A DNA stretch of 37,477 bases, taken from assembly GCA_030431475.1 (NCBI GenBank), contig JAUIJD010000045.1:1-37477 (forward strand), read 5' to 3'. The first letter of the stretch is position 1; every line of letters starts with the position of its first letter. A program made the translations under genes and the position numbers. Positions 1 through 10,093 of this stretch are shown here, piece by piece. The notes under the pieces are model-generated. The model saw only the letters and a list, made by a program, of their open reading frames with translations. It ran no database searches and was not told the DNA's origin. The stretch comes from Verrucomicrobiia bacterium. GTDB lineage: Bacteria > Verrucomicrobiota > Verrucomicrobiia > Verrucomicrobiales > Akkermansiaceae.

Positions 1-188
1 GCACCACGCCGTGGCGCAGTGGCCACTGCCCCGGCTTTCCGGGCTACGTGCTGATCGAGGAGATCGACGGCGAGCTCGTCGTCAAATCGCCCGATCTGAA
101 CGACTTTGACCTTCAACCCCAGCGGAACCCGACCTCTCCCGTCCGGCCGCTGGCCGGCGACGAGCGCGCGGTGGCGAAGAACCTCTGA
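1..188 (+). CDS. C-terminal end of an unknown protein
   Basis: An open frame enters the window at base 3 and runs 61 codons to TGA at 186-188, followed directly by a strong terminator. The visible part contains PWRSGHCPGFPGYV and IEEIDGELVVKSPDL and ends in AVAKNL. I do not recognise the family, and no domain can be named from this piece. GC and third-position bias match the flanking genes, so it is probably a real coding end rather than a chance frame. The start lies outside the window. Confidence 0.55.
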   Translation, partial: TTPWRSGHCPGFPGYVLIEEIDGELVVKSPDLNDFDLQPQRNPTSPVRPLAGDERAVAKNL

Positions 189-212
189 GCCCAAGACCTG
201 TCTCGCGTTCGT

Positions 213-244
213 GAACGCCCTTCCCGAAACCGGGGAGGGCGTTC
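213..244 (+). terminator. Intrinsic terminator hairpin
   Basis: A 14-bp stem (one T-G pair) closes an AAAC tetraloop: GAACGCCCTTCCCG pairs with CGGGGAGGGCGTTC. It is followed by a short T tract within GGCGTTTTCGG. It lies 25 bases after the stop of the partial gene. The left arm can also pair with the preceding GCGTTC (205-210), giving a competing small hairpin. Confidence 0.75.
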
Positions 245-297
245 GGCGTTTTCGGATGACAGATGCTCGTCACAAAAGCGGTAAAGACGGCCCGAAC

Positions 298-3200
298 ATG
301 ACTCGTCTTGTCCTCACCCTGCTCGGTCTCGCCCTTCCGCTGAGTGCCGCCACCCCGCCCCAGTCCGGCGAACGCATCGCCCTGATCGGCAACGGCCTCG
401 GCGAACGATTCCTCGATCACCCGTGGCTGGAGACCGAGCTGCAGCTCCGCTACCCCGGCCAGAAGCTCGTCGTCCGCAACCTCTGCCGCCCGGGGAACAC
501 GCCCGGCTTCCGTCCCCACCCCTCGCGGAAATCGCAGTGGGCCTTTCCCGGTGCCGACAAGTTTCATCCGCAGCACAAGACCCACCACGGCACCGGCCAC
601 CACCCGACGCCCGACCAGTGGCTGACCACTGTCGGCGCCGACACCATCCTCGCCTTCTTCGGCTACAACGAGTCCTTCGACGGCGAGGCGGGCCTCGAGA
701 ACTTCAGGGGCGAGCTCGACGCCTTCATCGCCCACACCCGCGCCCAGAAGTACAACGGCGAGAGCGCTCCCCGCCTGATCCTCGTCTCCCCGATCGCCTA
801 CGAGGACCTCTCCGCCGCACGCGACCTTCCCGACGGCACCGCCGAGAACGAACGGCTCGCGCGCTACACCGCCGTGATGAAGGACGTCGCCGCCGCCCGG
901 GACGTCGAGTTCATCGACCTTTTCCACGCCACCGCCCGCCTCTACCCGACCTTCGACGGCCCCTTCACCCGCAACGGATTCCTCCCGAACGATGCCGGAT
1001 ACCGACAACTCGGCCCGGCCCTCGCCGATCTTGCCTTCGGCCAGACCGAACGCGTCTCGAAGGCCGACCCGGACAAGCTCGCCGACGCCATTCGCGACAA
1101 GAACTGGTTCTGGTTCCAGGACTACCGGATGCTCAACGGCGTCCACGTCGACGGCCGGCGCTACAAGCCCTTCGGCCCGGACAACTACCCGGCCGAAACC
1201 GAGAAGATGCGCGCGCTGACCGAAGCGCGCGACCGCTTCATCCACGAGGCCATCAACGGCCGCCGCTTCGATCTCGCGGCCGCCGATCGGACCACGCCCG
1301 CCCTGCCGGAGGTGAAGACAAACTACAAGCAGAGCCGGAAGAACGGATCCTCGGACTACGTCGATCCCGCCAAGGCCGTCGAGTCCCTGACGGTGCCCGA
1401 GGGCTACCAGGTCGAGCTCTTCGCCTCCGAGTCGGACTTCCCCAACCTCGCCAACCCCGTCCAGCTCTCGTTCGACGACCGCGGCCGCCTGTGGGTCGCC
1501 ACCATGCCCAGCTACCCGCACTACCGCCCGGGCGACGAGCGCCCCGACGACAAGCTGCTCATCTACGAGGACACCGATGGCGACGGCCGTGCCGACAAGG
1601 AGACCGTGTTCGCCGACGGCCTTCACCTGCCGACCGGCTTCGAGTTCGCCCCCGAGGGCGTCTATGTCGCGCAAAACCCCCACCTCGTCCTGCTGCGGGA
1701 CACCGACGGCAACGACCGCGCCGACTCGAGCGAGATCGTGCTGACCGGCTTCGACACCCACGACACCCACCACGCCGCCGGCGCCTTCTGCGCGGATCCC
1801 TCCGGTGCGATCATGATGGCCGAGGGCGTCTTCCTCCACTCCAACGTCGAGACGCCCTACGGCCCGGTGCGCGGGGTCGACGGCGGCTTCTATCGTTTCT
1901 CCCCCCAGCGCACCCATCTCGAGCGCACCGCCCAGCTCCAGATCCCCAACCCCTGGGGAATCGCCTTCGACGACTGGGGCCAGTGCTTCTTCCTCCACAC
2001 CTCGGGCCCGCGGATCAACTGGATGCTCCCGGTCTCGCTCAAGACGCCGTACGGCGCGAAGAACCCCGCCACCATCGACCTCGCCCCGAAGGGCAACGCC
2101 GTCCGCCCGACCTCGGGGCTCGAGATCGTGTCGTCATCCCACTTTCCCGACGAGGTCCAGGGCGACCTGCTCGTCTGCAACAACATCGGCTTCCTCGGCA
2201 TCAAGCAGCACAAGATCGAGGACGACGGCACCGGCTACCGGACGACCCACCGCCACGACCTGCTGAAGTCCTCGGACGGCAACTTCCGCCCCGTCGATCT
2301 TGAGTTCGCCCCCGATGGGTCGCTCTACGTCGCCGACTGGCACAACGCCCTCATCGGCCACATGCAGCACAACGCCCGCGACCCGCTGCGCGACCACTCC
2401 CACGGTCGGCTCTACCGCATCACCCACACCGCCCGCCCGCTGGTGAAGGCGCCGGCCGTCGAAAAGGCCGGCATCGGCAGCCTCCTCGAAAACCTCGAGC
2501 ATCCCGACAGCCGGGTCCGCTACCGCACCCGTCGCGAGCTCCGCTCGCACCCCGCCGACAAGGTGGCACCGGCCCTCCGCTCCTGGGTCGCGGAACTCGA
2601 CGCCGACGACCCGCGACGCGAACACCACCGGCTCGAAGCCCTCTGGGCGTCGTGGGGAATGAACCGGATCGACACCACCCTGCTCCGCGAACTACTAGGC
2701 TCGTCGGATTTCCGCGTGCGTGCCGCCGCGGTCCACGCGCTGCGCTACAACATCCGGGACTTCGACGACCACGTCGCGCTGCTCATGGCCGCCGCCACGG
2801 ACGACCACGGCCGGGTGCGCCTCGAAGCCGTGGCCGCCGCCTCGTGGCTCGACAACAGCGCGGCACGGAAAATCGTCGCCGCGGCCGCCGCCAAGCCCCT
2901 CGACAAGTGGTCGAAGAACGCCACCGACACCGCCGCCGCCCGACTCGCCGGCAAGGAAGCCCCCGAGATCGAGGAGAACCCGGCGCCCAAGCCGCCGGCG
3001 CGCCTCTCCAAGGCCGAGCGCGCCCGCTTCCTCAAGGGCCACGAGATCTACCACCGCGAAGGCCACTGCGTGACCTGCCACCAGGCCGATGGCAAGGGCC
3101 TGCCCTCGACCGGATTTCCGCCCATCGCCGGAACCTTCTGGTCGCAGGGACACGAGGAACGGCTGATCAAGCTCACCCTCCACGGCCTGATGGGCCCGCT

Positions 3201-3423
3201 CGAGGTCGACGGCGTGAAGTATCCGGGCCAGGTCCCGATGACCCCCTTCGGCGGCATGCTCAACGACGAGGACATCGCCTCGGTGCTCACCTACGTCCGC
3301 AACCACTTCGGCAACGAATCCTCCGCCATCACGCCGGAGAAGGTCGCCGAGGTCCGGAAGTCGACCGGTGCCCGCAGCTTTTACTCGCCGGAAGAGCTGC
3401 TCAAGGAGCACCCGGAGGAGTAG
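298..3423 (+). CDS. Secreted PVC-type dehydrogenase: SGNH-like domain, beta-propeller, HEAT-like repeats, cytochrome c
   Basis: 1041 aa. The ATG at 298 is chosen because a signal peptide (MTRLVLTLLGLALPLSAA) begins there; the frame is open further upstream but overlaps the terminator. Residues about 24-260 resemble an SGNH/GDSL hydrolase (GNGLGER, FGYNES, PNDAGY) with a poor nucleophile block. From about residue 366 (VPEGYQVELF) comes the Planctomycetes/Verrucomicrobia 'putative membrane-bound dehydrogenase' propeller, with two calcium-loop-like stretches (DTDGDGRADKE, DTDGNDRADSSE). Alpha-helical HEAT-like repeats occupy about 730-885. The C-terminus is a class I cytochrome c domain with the haem motif CVTCH at 924-928 and a candidate distal Met in MTPFGGM. 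It is probably a periplasmic oxidoreductase passing electrons to its own haem; such proteins are often linked to sugar or polysaccharide use. The substrate is unknown. Confidence 0.9.
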   Translation: MTRLVLTLLGLALPLSAATPPQSGERIALIGNGLGERFLDHPWLETELQLRYPGQKLVVRNLCRPGNTPGFRPHPSRKSQWAFPGADKFHPQHKTHHGTGHHPTPDQWLTTVGADTILAFFGYNESFDGEAGLENFRGELDAFIAHTRAQKYNGESAPRLILVSPIAYEDLSAARDLPDGTAENERLARYTAVMKDVAAARDVEFIDLFHATARLYPTFDGPFTRNGFLPNDAGYRQLGPALADLAFGQTERVSKADPDKLADAIRDKNWFWFQDYRMLNGVHVDGRRYKPFGPDNYPAETEKMRALTEARDRFIHEAINGRRFDLAAADRTTPALPEVKTNYKQSRKNGSSDYVDPAKAVESLTVPEGYQVELFASESDFPNLANPVQLSFDDRGRLWVATMPSYPHYRPGDERPDDKLLIYEDTDGDGRADKETVFADGLHLPTGFEFAPEGVYVAQNPHLVLLRDTDGNDRADSSEIVLTGFDTHDTHHAAGAFCADPSGAIMMAEGVFLHSNVETPYGPVRGVDGGFYRFSPQRTHLERTAQLQIPNPWGIAFDDWGQCFFLHTSGPRINWMLPVSLKTPYGAKNPATIDLAPKGNAVRPTSGLEIVSSSHFPDEVQGDLLVCNNIGFLGIKQHKIEDDGTGYRTTHRHDLLKSSDGNFRPVDLEFAPDGSLYVADWHNALIGHMQHNARDPLRDHSHGRLYRITHTARPLVKAPAVEKAGIGSLLENLEHPDSRVRYRTRRELRSHPADKVAPALRSWVAELDADDPRREHHRLEALWASWGMNRIDTTLLRELLGSSDFRVRAAAVHALRYNIRDFDDHVALLMAAATDDHGRVRLEAVAAASWLDNSAARKIVAAAAAKPLDKWSKNATDTAAARLAGKEAPEIEENPAPKPPARLSKAERARFLKGHEIYHREGHCVTCHQADGKGLPSTGFPPIAGTFWSQGHEERLIKLTLHGLMGPLEVDGVKYPGQVPMTPFGGMLNDEDIASVLTYVRNHFGNESSAITPEKVAEVRKSTGARSFYSPEELLKEHPEE

Positions 3424-3536
3424 GAGTGGCTCCTTTCAAGGAGCCATGCGCCGGGTGGCAGGCTTCCGAGCCGGCCGACGCGCCGGGCGACCGGAGGTCG
3501 CATCCCCGGCTCATGGCGCCTGAAAAGCGCCACTCC
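3423..3536. repeat. Paired REP-like palindromes (family 1, inverted pair)
   Basis: The element starts on the last base of the preceding stop codon and has ends GGAGTGGC and GCCACTCC. Each end is itself a hairpin: TGGCTCCTT/AAGGAGCCA at 3427-3446 on the left, and TGGCGC/GCGCCA on the right. The right arm read in reverse is a second copy of the left arm, with the stem bases changed on both sides so pairing is kept. Further copies lie at 24188 and 25038. Confidence 0.7.
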
Positions 3537-3554
3537 GATTCCCGCAAACGGCGA

Positions 3555-3584
3555 GTGACAGCCCCGCACCCGCGCCACTAGGCT
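3555..3584 (+). promoter_or_regulatory. Candidate promoter of cdaA
   Basis: GTGACA at 3555-3560 and TAGGCT at 3579-3584 are separated by 18 bases. Transcription would start about 4 bases before the ATG at 3595, giving an almost leaderless mRNA. The match is modest, but the TAG-type -10 resembles the ones before rpmH and the gene at 19946. Confidence 0.35.
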
Positions 3585-3594
3585 GCGGCGACGC

Positions 3595-4482
3595 ATGATC
3601 TGGGAGTTCATCCAGAAGAACTGGCGCTACGGCATTGAGATCCTGATCCTGAGCATCGGGATCTATCAGATCTATCGTGCCTTCAAGGCGACCCGCGGCG
3701 CCCGCATCCTGGTGGGCCTGATGGTCATCCTGCTGGTGCTCACCGCCCTGCTGCAGCTCTTCAAGTTCCAGGTCATCAGCTTCATCGTCACCCGCGGTCT
3801 GCTGGTGCTCCTCATCGCGCTCCCGGTCATCTTCCAGCCGGAGATCCGTACCGCGCTGGCCCGCGTCGGCAGCAGCCGCTGGCTCGATTGGTTGCTGCGC
3901 AACGACCGCCGCCAGATCGTCTTCCTTGAAAGCCTCGAGCAGGCCGTCATGGCCCTCTCGAAGAAACGCATCGGCGCGCTCTTCGCCATCGAGCGGAACA
4001 TCGCGCTCAAGGCCCAGCAGGAAACCGGCGTCACCCTCAGCGCCGACTTCACGCCCGAGCTGGCGATGTCGATCTTCTTTCCCAAGTCCCCGCTCCACGA
4101 CGGCGCGGTGATCCTCGCCGACGAGAAACTGATCGCCGCGGCCTGCGTGCTGCCGGTCAGCCAGAAGGAACTCAGCGACCGGTCGATCGGCCTGCGCCAC
4201 CGCGCCGCGATCGGGCTGACCGAGGAGACCGACGCGGTCTGCGTGGTCGTCAGCGAGGAGACCGGCTCGATCTCCCTGTGCTCCGACGGCCACATCGAGC
4301 GCAACCTGAGCAGCGAGGACTTCAGCGAGCGAATGGAGGACATCTTCCTCAACAACAACAGCAACGATGAGAAAAGCGTTTCGGAAGAACTGGGGGCCGA
4401 AGATGATGTCGCTGATGCTGGCGACGGCGATCTGGATGCTGATTCAGAAGTATCTGGAGACGAACGGAATGTGGGAGGTTGA
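3595..4482 (+). CDS. cdaA: Diadenylate cyclase (c-di-AMP synthase), CdaA/DacA type
   Basis: 295 aa. It joins two ATP molecules into cyclic di-AMP, a second messenger that controls potassium and osmotic balance and cell-wall functions. Three N-terminal membrane segments lie at about residues 13-30, 37-53 and 58-80. They are followed by the DAC domain with the catalytic motifs DGA (169-171, in PLHDGAVIL) and RHR (201-203, in GLRHRAAIG). Both motifs are intact, so activity is expected. The family usually ends near residue 250-275. Here an acidic, low-complexity tail (about 256-295) overlaps the next gene in another frame for 116 bases and looks overprinted. There is no SD before the ATG. The next gene encodes a CdaR-like anchor, as expected for a cdaA operon. 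Confidence 0.95.
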   Translation: MIWEFIQKNWRYGIEILILSIGIYQIYRAFKATRGARILVGLMVILLVLTALLQLFKFQVISFIVTRGLLVLLIALPVIFQPEIRTALARVGSSRWLDWLLRNDRRQIVFLESLEQAVMALSKKRIGALFAIERNIALKAQQETGVTLSADFTPELAMSIFFPKSPLHDGAVILADEKLIAAACVLPVSQKELSDRSIGLRHRAAIGLTEETDAVCVVVSEETGSISLCSDGHIERNLSSEDFSERMEDIFLNNNSNDEKSVSEELGAEDDVADAGDGDLDADSEVSGDERNVGG

Positions 4483-4699
4483 GGAACCGCCCCGCGCCCA
4501 GCCCGCCCCGCAGGACGAACAGCTCCGCGATCTCGAGTCGCAGATCGAGGAGCTGAAGGGGCAGGTCGTGACCCTCGAAGATCAACGGCGCCTGCTCGAG
4601 GAACAGCGGCGGCGGGAAGCCGAGGCGCGCCCGGAACCCGAGCCCGCCCCGGAGCCGGCGGACCAGCCCGAAAACTCCGAGAACCCCGAAGCACCATGA
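4367..4699 (+). CDS. CdaR-like membrane anchor without YbbR domains, coiled coil
   Basis: 110 aa. The N-terminus (RKNWGPKMMSLMLATAIWML, one membrane helix at about 12-28) resembles the first segment of CdaR/YbbR proteins, the partners that modulate CdaA. Instead of the usual YbbR repeats, it continues into a charged coiled coil (about 50-87, many Glu/Arg/Gln) and a Pro/Glu-rich tail. The gene starts inside cdaA, overlaps it by 116 bases in a different frame, and ends in an ATGA overlap with bioD, so translation is probably coupled on both sides. The inferred role is a minimal CdaA partner or membrane tether. The link rests on the short N-terminal similarity and the position, not on a recognised domain. 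Confidence 0.7.
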   Translation: MRKAFRKNWGPKMMSLMLATAIWMLIQKYLETNGMWEVEEPPRAQPAPQDEQLRDLESQIEELKGQVVTLEDQRRLLEEQRRREAEARPEPEPAPEPADQPENSENPEAP

Positions 4700-5319
4700 G
4701 CTGGTTCGTCACGGGCACCGACACCGGCGTCGGCAAGACCTACTTCTGCAGCCTGCTCGTCCGCGCGTTGCGCGAGGCGCGCGTCGATGCCGTCGCCTAC
4801 AAGCCGGTCTGCTGCGGCGAGCGCGACGACGCGGTCCGGCTCGCCGAGGCCTCGGGCGGCCTCGACCTCGACACGGTCAACCCGCTGTGGCTGCAGGCAC
4901 CCGTTGCGCCCCAGGTCGCGGCGATGCTTTCCAATGCCGAGATCAACCCGGGCTCGCTCGTCGCCACCGGCAAGATGCTGGAGAAGGATCACCAGAAGAT
5001 GGTCGTCGAGGGCGCCGGCGGCTGGAGGGTGCCGCTGGCCAAGGGCTACGACATGGCCGACCTCGCCACCGACCTCGCCCTGCCGGTGATCGTGGTCGTC
5101 GCCAACCGTCTCGGCGCGCTCAACCACACCATTCTCACCGTCGAGGACATCCGCGCCAGCGGGCTTGAAGTCGCCGGCCTCGTTCTCAACAACCTCCAGG
5201 AGGAGCAGGACACCGCCGCCGTGACCAATCGCGGTGTGATCGAGGAACTCACCGGCGCCCCGATTCTCACCGAGATCATCCACGGCCAGGATTTCGTGGA
5301 CGTCGAGGCGTTCCTCTGA
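4696..5319 (+). CDS. bioD: Dethiobiotin synthetase
   Basis: 207 aa, slightly shorter than the usual 220-240. It closes the ureido ring of dethiobiotin from 7,8-diaminopelargonate, CO2 and ATP, the second-last step of biotin synthesis. The P-loop GTDTGVGKT is at residues 7-15, the conserved KPV follows in AYKPVCCG, and EGAGGWRVPL is the glycine-rich loop typical of BioD. The start overlaps the preceding stop (ATGA), giving coupling to the cdaA operon. No other biotin genes are in the window. The gene ends 4 bases from the convergent gene at 5324. Confidence 0.93.
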   Translation: MSWFVTGTDTGVGKTYFCSLLVRALREARVDAVAYKPVCCGERDDAVRLAEASGGLDLDTVNPLWLQAPVAPQVAAMLSNAEINPGSLVATGKMLEKDHQKMVVEGAGGWRVPLAKGYDMADLATDLALPVIVVVANRLGALNHTILTVEDIRASGLEVAGLVLNNLQEEQDTAAVTNRGVIEELTGAPILTEIIHGQDFVDVEAFL

Positions 5320-5323
5320 GCCT

Positions 5324-6445
5324 TCAGGGATCCAGGTGCCGCTCGACGAGGTGCGCCACCGCCCGGTCGCAGGCCTTCGCTCCCTCGTCGCCGCCGAGGT
5401 TGCACGCCGCCACCGCCGCGAAGTCCTTTTCCGGGGCCAGCCACATCACCGCGTAGAACATGGTGTTGGTCCCGTGGTGGGTCAGTACCCGCCCCCCGGC
5501 CCAGTCCCGCTCGGTCACCACCCAACCCATCGCGTAGTCCCGTCCTTCGGGAGCGCGGTGCAGGCGTTCCATCGAGGCTCGCGACAACAACGGCTTGCCA
5601 TCGCCAGCGAGGTGGAAACGGACATAGCGGGCGAAGTCGGTCACCGTGCCGTGCACCCGCCCGGCCGGGGAGATGGCGGGCGGATTGTCGCCCGCGGGAA
5701 GCGGGTCGATCGGCTTCGGCGCCCCATCGGAAAAGACATGCCCGTACGGCTGGTCGACCTTTCCCCGACTCGCCGGCGCACCAAATCCCGCCGACACCAT
5801 CCCGAGCGGCTCGAAGAGTTTCTCCTCCATCAACACCTCGAAGGGTCGGCCGGCGCGCTGCTCAAGCATCGCCCCGGCGATCGAGAAGCCGGCATTCGAG
5901 TAGACCTGGTCGCTTCCCGGCGGATAGGCGGCCGGCTCCGACAGCACTCCGCGCAGCAGTTGCCGACGTTGATCGCGCCCGCTGCCCCGCGCCTCCCACA
6001 GGGCCGCCCACAGCCGCGGCTCGATGTCCGCCGCCGCTCCCCCGCGGTTCGTCAGCCACTGCTCGAGCGTCGCCGCGCGGAAGGAGCGGTGGATTTTCAG
6101 TTCGGGAAACACCTCCGGCCCCGTGGTCCCCCAGCCGATCGCCTCCTCCTCGACACCGATCGCCGCCAGCGTGGCGGTCATCGACTTGGTGCAGGAGCCG
6201 AGATGAAAACGGTCATCGAGGGTGACCGGCGTCGGATCCCCGTGCTTCCGCATGCCGGTGACGCCCGCGGAAACAATCTGCCCCTTGTGAACCGCCGCCG
6301 CCGCGAGAGCCGGCGCCGCCCCACGCAGCTTCGATAGCGCCGCCGACACGTCGACCGGTGCCGCCGCGAGCGCACCCGACGCCGCCAACCCACCCAGCCC
6401 GCATAAGACCGGGCACCGGAACCTCATGACAAGCGACCGTCGCAT
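5324..6445 (-). CDS. Exported serine beta-lactamase-fold hydrolase (class C/esterase family)
   Basis: 373 aa with an N-terminal export signal ending near ALAAA (residue about 29). The family's catalytic motifs are present: SxxK as SCTK at 84-87, YxN as YSN at 182-184, and HxG as HHGTN at 323-327 in place of KTG. This set fits the broad 'beta-lactamase' family (penicillin-binding proteins, D-aminopeptidases, esterases). HxG in place of KTG favours an esterase or peptidase over a true resistance enzyme. An alternative start is the Met at residue 7. It stands alone between convergent bioD and divergent trpB. The substrate cannot be read from the sequence. Confidence 0.85.
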   Translation of the reverse strand: MRRSLVMRFRCPVLCGLGGLAASGALAAAPVDVSAALSKLRGAAPALAAAAVHKGQIVSAGVTGMRKHGDPTPVTLDDRFHLGSCTKSMTATLAAIGVEEEAIGWGTTGPEVFPELKIHRSFRAATLEQWLTNRGGAAADIEPRLWAALWEARGSGRDQRRQLLRGVLSEPAAYPPGSDQVYSNAGFSIAGAMLEQRAGRPFEVLMEEKLFEPLGMVSAGFGAPASRGKVDQPYGHVFSDGAPKPIDPLPAGDNPPAISPAGRVHGTVTDFARYVRFHLAGDGKPLLSRASMERLHRAPEGRDYAMGWVVTERDWAGGRVLTHHGTNTMFYAVMWLAPEKDFAAVAACNLGGDEGAKACDRAVAHLVERHLDP

Positions 6446-6543
6446 GCTCCGGAAACGTCGGTGTCGCCCGAATCTTGCAGGACACCCCGCCGCCGGTTTT
6501 TTCGGCTGTCCCGCGCCGCCGCCTGTGCTTTCTTTCCCCGCCC

Positions 6544-7742
<1,199 letters not shown>

Positions 7743-7746
<4 letters not shown>

Positions 7747-8987
7747 TTTGCGGTATGGCGAATCGTCCGCTGGCCTGTCGCATGCTTCGTGAATCCGGAA
7801 TATTCGCTACGTTTGGATGCCTCTTTCTCCTGGTGGGATTGGCTCCCTGCACGCGGGGGTCCGACGGGGATCTCTTCCGGCGTGTCGATACCCCGGCTCA
7901 CACGCTCCAACGTCGTTGCTCCACATGCCAGGGTGGCGGCAGCGAGAGTGCCGCATTCAATTTAGCCCCCACGGGGGGGACCGCCGCCCCGTCCTCACTC
8001 ACGGTTGCGCCCTCAAGCGGCGCCTTCGACATCATCCTCAATCCCAACGCCACCCTCGCCGGCAACGCGTCGGCTCTGGCGGCCTTCGAACGTGCCGCCG
8101 CCTCGTGGGAGGGCCTCATCTCCGACCCGATCACGGTCAATATCGATGTCGGCCTCCAGTCTCTCGATCCCGGCGTACTCGCCTCGGCGGGTTCGGTCCT
8201 GCTCTCCGCAGGCTACGACGTGATCCGGAACCAGATGGTTGTCGATGCCTCGTTCGACGGTGACGACGCCATCGTCGCCGCACTCCCCACCTTCGCCGAG
8301 TCGAGCTTCTCCACCCCGACCGGTTTCGTCGCCTCGGGAAACCTCACCGCCAACAAGGCCAGCCTCAAGGCCATGGGTTTCAGCGGGTTGGACTCCACCT
8401 TCGGAGCGAACGACGCCACCATCAACTTCAGCACGAATTTCAGCTTCGACTACGACAATTCCGACGGCGTCGGCAGCGGCCTGATCGACTTCGAAACCGT
8501 CGCCCTTCACGAGATCGGACATGCCCTCGGCTTCACCTCCAGCGTCGACGAAGTCGACTTCCTCGCCCAGACGCCTCCCGGAGCCGGGGATCCGGACATC
8601 AACGTGGATCCCCGGGTGCTGGATCTGTTCCGTTTCGCCGCCGGCTCCGAGCCGGGCGACGAAACCGCCTTCACCAACGCCGCCCGATCGCTGGAACCGA
8701 ACGTCGCGGCGGTCTTCTCCGATACGGAGCTTGAGGGCGGGATGTCGACGGGTGCGTTCACCGGCGACGGCCGTCAGGCAAGCCACTGGCAGGACAACGA
8801 TCTCACGGGCACCCTGCTCGGCATCATGGATCCCACCCTGGCAACCCAGCAAGTGGTCGATCTCGATGTCCTCGATCTCCGTTCTCTGGACCTGATCGGC
8901 TATGACATCAGCTTTGTGCCGGAGCCGTCCACCCTCTGGCTCGCCTTCGGTGGCTTGATGCTCTGCCATCGGCGCCGGCGGGGATGA
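7743..8987 (+). CDS. Secreted PEP-CTERM zinc metalloprotease-like protein
   Basis: 414 aa. The N-terminus has a hydrophobic export segment ([16 protein letters not shown], about residues 18-35). The metal-binding motif HEIGHALGF is at 256-264 (His256, Glu257, His260), as in metzincin-like proteases. The C-terminus has a PEP-CTERM sorting signal: VPEPST at 392-397, a hydrophobic stretch, then HRRRRG. It resembles the PEP-CTERM-associated 'NF038122 family' metalloproteases (family name from memory). Such proteins are exported and processed by an exosortase, often near exopolysaccharide. The start overlaps the trpB stop, with GGGGAG five bases upstream. Other possible starts are the Mets at 7755 and 7782. 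No exosortase gene is in the window. Confidence 0.85.
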
Positions 8988-9793
8988 AGGATGACGGGAA
9001 TCTTGAGTTCGAGAGCGAGGCGTCGGCCCGGACGCGGCCACATCTTGTCGGCATGCTGCTGGGGCTCGCGGCGACGTTGAGCCTCTGGGCCGTGGTCATT
9101 GGCTGGCTCGTCATCCCCGACACCGAGAGAAGCCGGGGCACGAATCCGGCTCCGCCCCCGCCGGCTCCGACCGGCCCGCAAGCGGTTCTCGAGGCAGGTC
9201 TTGTCTGGGACCGCTACGTCGAGGCGACCGACTTTGCCGGAAGGGCGGAGCTCGTGCTCGACACGGAAAGGGTCCGCGACCTGATGGAGGATTTTCACCG
9301 GGTCCGGGGACACCCGTGGCCGTCCATGAGTTCCCGTACGGACGGTCGGGAGATCCGTCGCAACGGCCAGACGGTGGTCGTCTTCCAGGTCGAGGGCTTC
9401 GACCGACAACGCTACCCGGTCGCACTGGCCTGGGACGGTGAGCGGTTTGCGGTCGATTGGGAAAGCCTCACCGCCTACGGCACCATGGATTGGTCCCGAC
9501 TTCTTGAGACGCGCCCCCACGAGACGCAGACCCTCCGCATCTACCTCGCTCGACTTCCTGAAGAACTGCAACCGCCGGCAAGCCGTGCCGCCGGGCGCAC
9601 CTTCTTCCGGATGGAGCATCGCGACCACCCGACGACCGCCGTGCTCGCCGTCCGTCCGGAACTCGCCCCCGAGGTCTTCCGCCTGACGGAAGGCTTGCGG
9701 GTTCCCTGCACCGCCGAAGTGGCCTGGAATTCCTCCATCAGCGCGTTCGAACTGAAAAACCTCCTCTGCCAAGGCTGGAACGCACCCCATTGA
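8984..9793 (+). CDS. Single-pass membrane protein of unknown function
   Basis: 269 aa; not recognised. It has a short acidic cytoplasmic N-terminus, one membrane helix at about 21-44, a Pro-rich linker (NPAPPPPAPTG), and a mixed alpha/beta extracytoplasmic domain of about 200 residues. That domain contains VDWESLTAYGTMDW, reminiscent of a conserved block in verrucomicrobial hypothetical proteins. The start overlaps the stop of the protease gene (ATGA), so the two are probably translated together and may work at the envelope. No catalytic motif is visible. Confidence 0.75.
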   Translation: MKDDGNLEFESEASARTRPHLVGMLLGLAATLSLWAVVIGWLVIPDTERSRGTNPAPPPPAPTGPQAVLEAGLVWDRYVEATDFAGRAELVLDTERVRDLMEDFHRVRGHPWPSMSSRTDGREIRRNGQTVVVFQVEGFDRQRYPVALAWDGERFAVDWESLTAYGTMDWSRLLETRPHETQTLRIYLARLPEELQPPASRAAGRTFFRMEHRDHPTTAVLAVRPELAPEVFRLTEGLRVPCTAEVAWNSSISAFELKNLLCQGWNAPH

Positions 9794-9838
9794 GACGGCA
9801 GTTCGAGATCGTCCGGCTGGGGCTCGGGGATGGGGTCT

Positions 9839-10093
9839 CTAGCCCTTCCGCCACCAGTCCGCCTCGCGCTCCCAGGCCTCGGGTTTCGGCTCGTCGCCGG
9901 AGCTTCCGGCGGTTTCCGGCGTGCGCGCCTCGTCCTCGCCGACCTCGTCGATGAGCTTCTGCACCTCGCACTCCGCCGCCTTCCCGCGGCGGTAGATGGC
10001 CACCAGCAGCAGCAACACGCAGCCGAAGGAGAGCGCCAGCACCGCCAGCATGGCGAGGGCCAGGGCATCCGACTGCGTGATCGCGGCGCTCAT
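9839..10093 (-). CDS. Small single-pass membrane protein
   Basis: 84 aa; not recognised. One strong membrane helix (residues about 9-34) is followed by a charged, acidic tail (ECEVQKLIDEVGEDE) ending in WEREADWWRKG. The start codon overlaps the stop of the upstream acetyltransferase gene (ATGA), so it is the second gene of a two-gene operon. The overlap and codon use support a real gene. The function is unknown. Confidence 0.65.
   Translation of the reverse strand: MSAAITQSDALALAMLAVLALSFGCVLLLLVAIYRRGKAAECEVQKLIDEVGEDEARTPETAGSSGDEPKPEAWEREADWWRKG

Noticed and set aside
82-1998. Long open frames antisense to the dehydrogenase and to many other genes
   Set aside because: They are shadows caused by high GC third positions; their proteins are Val/Gly/Ala or Arg/Pro-rich with no family features.
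4490-4700. Possible full CdaR with YbbR domains after cdaA
   Set aside because: Only the N-terminal anchor resembles CdaR; the rest is coiled coil and Pro/Glu tail, and bioD follows directly.
6475-6543. Upstream start for trpB giving 23 more residues
   Set aside because: The extra residues ([16 protein letters not shown]...) do not fit TrpB and overlap the intergenic leader.
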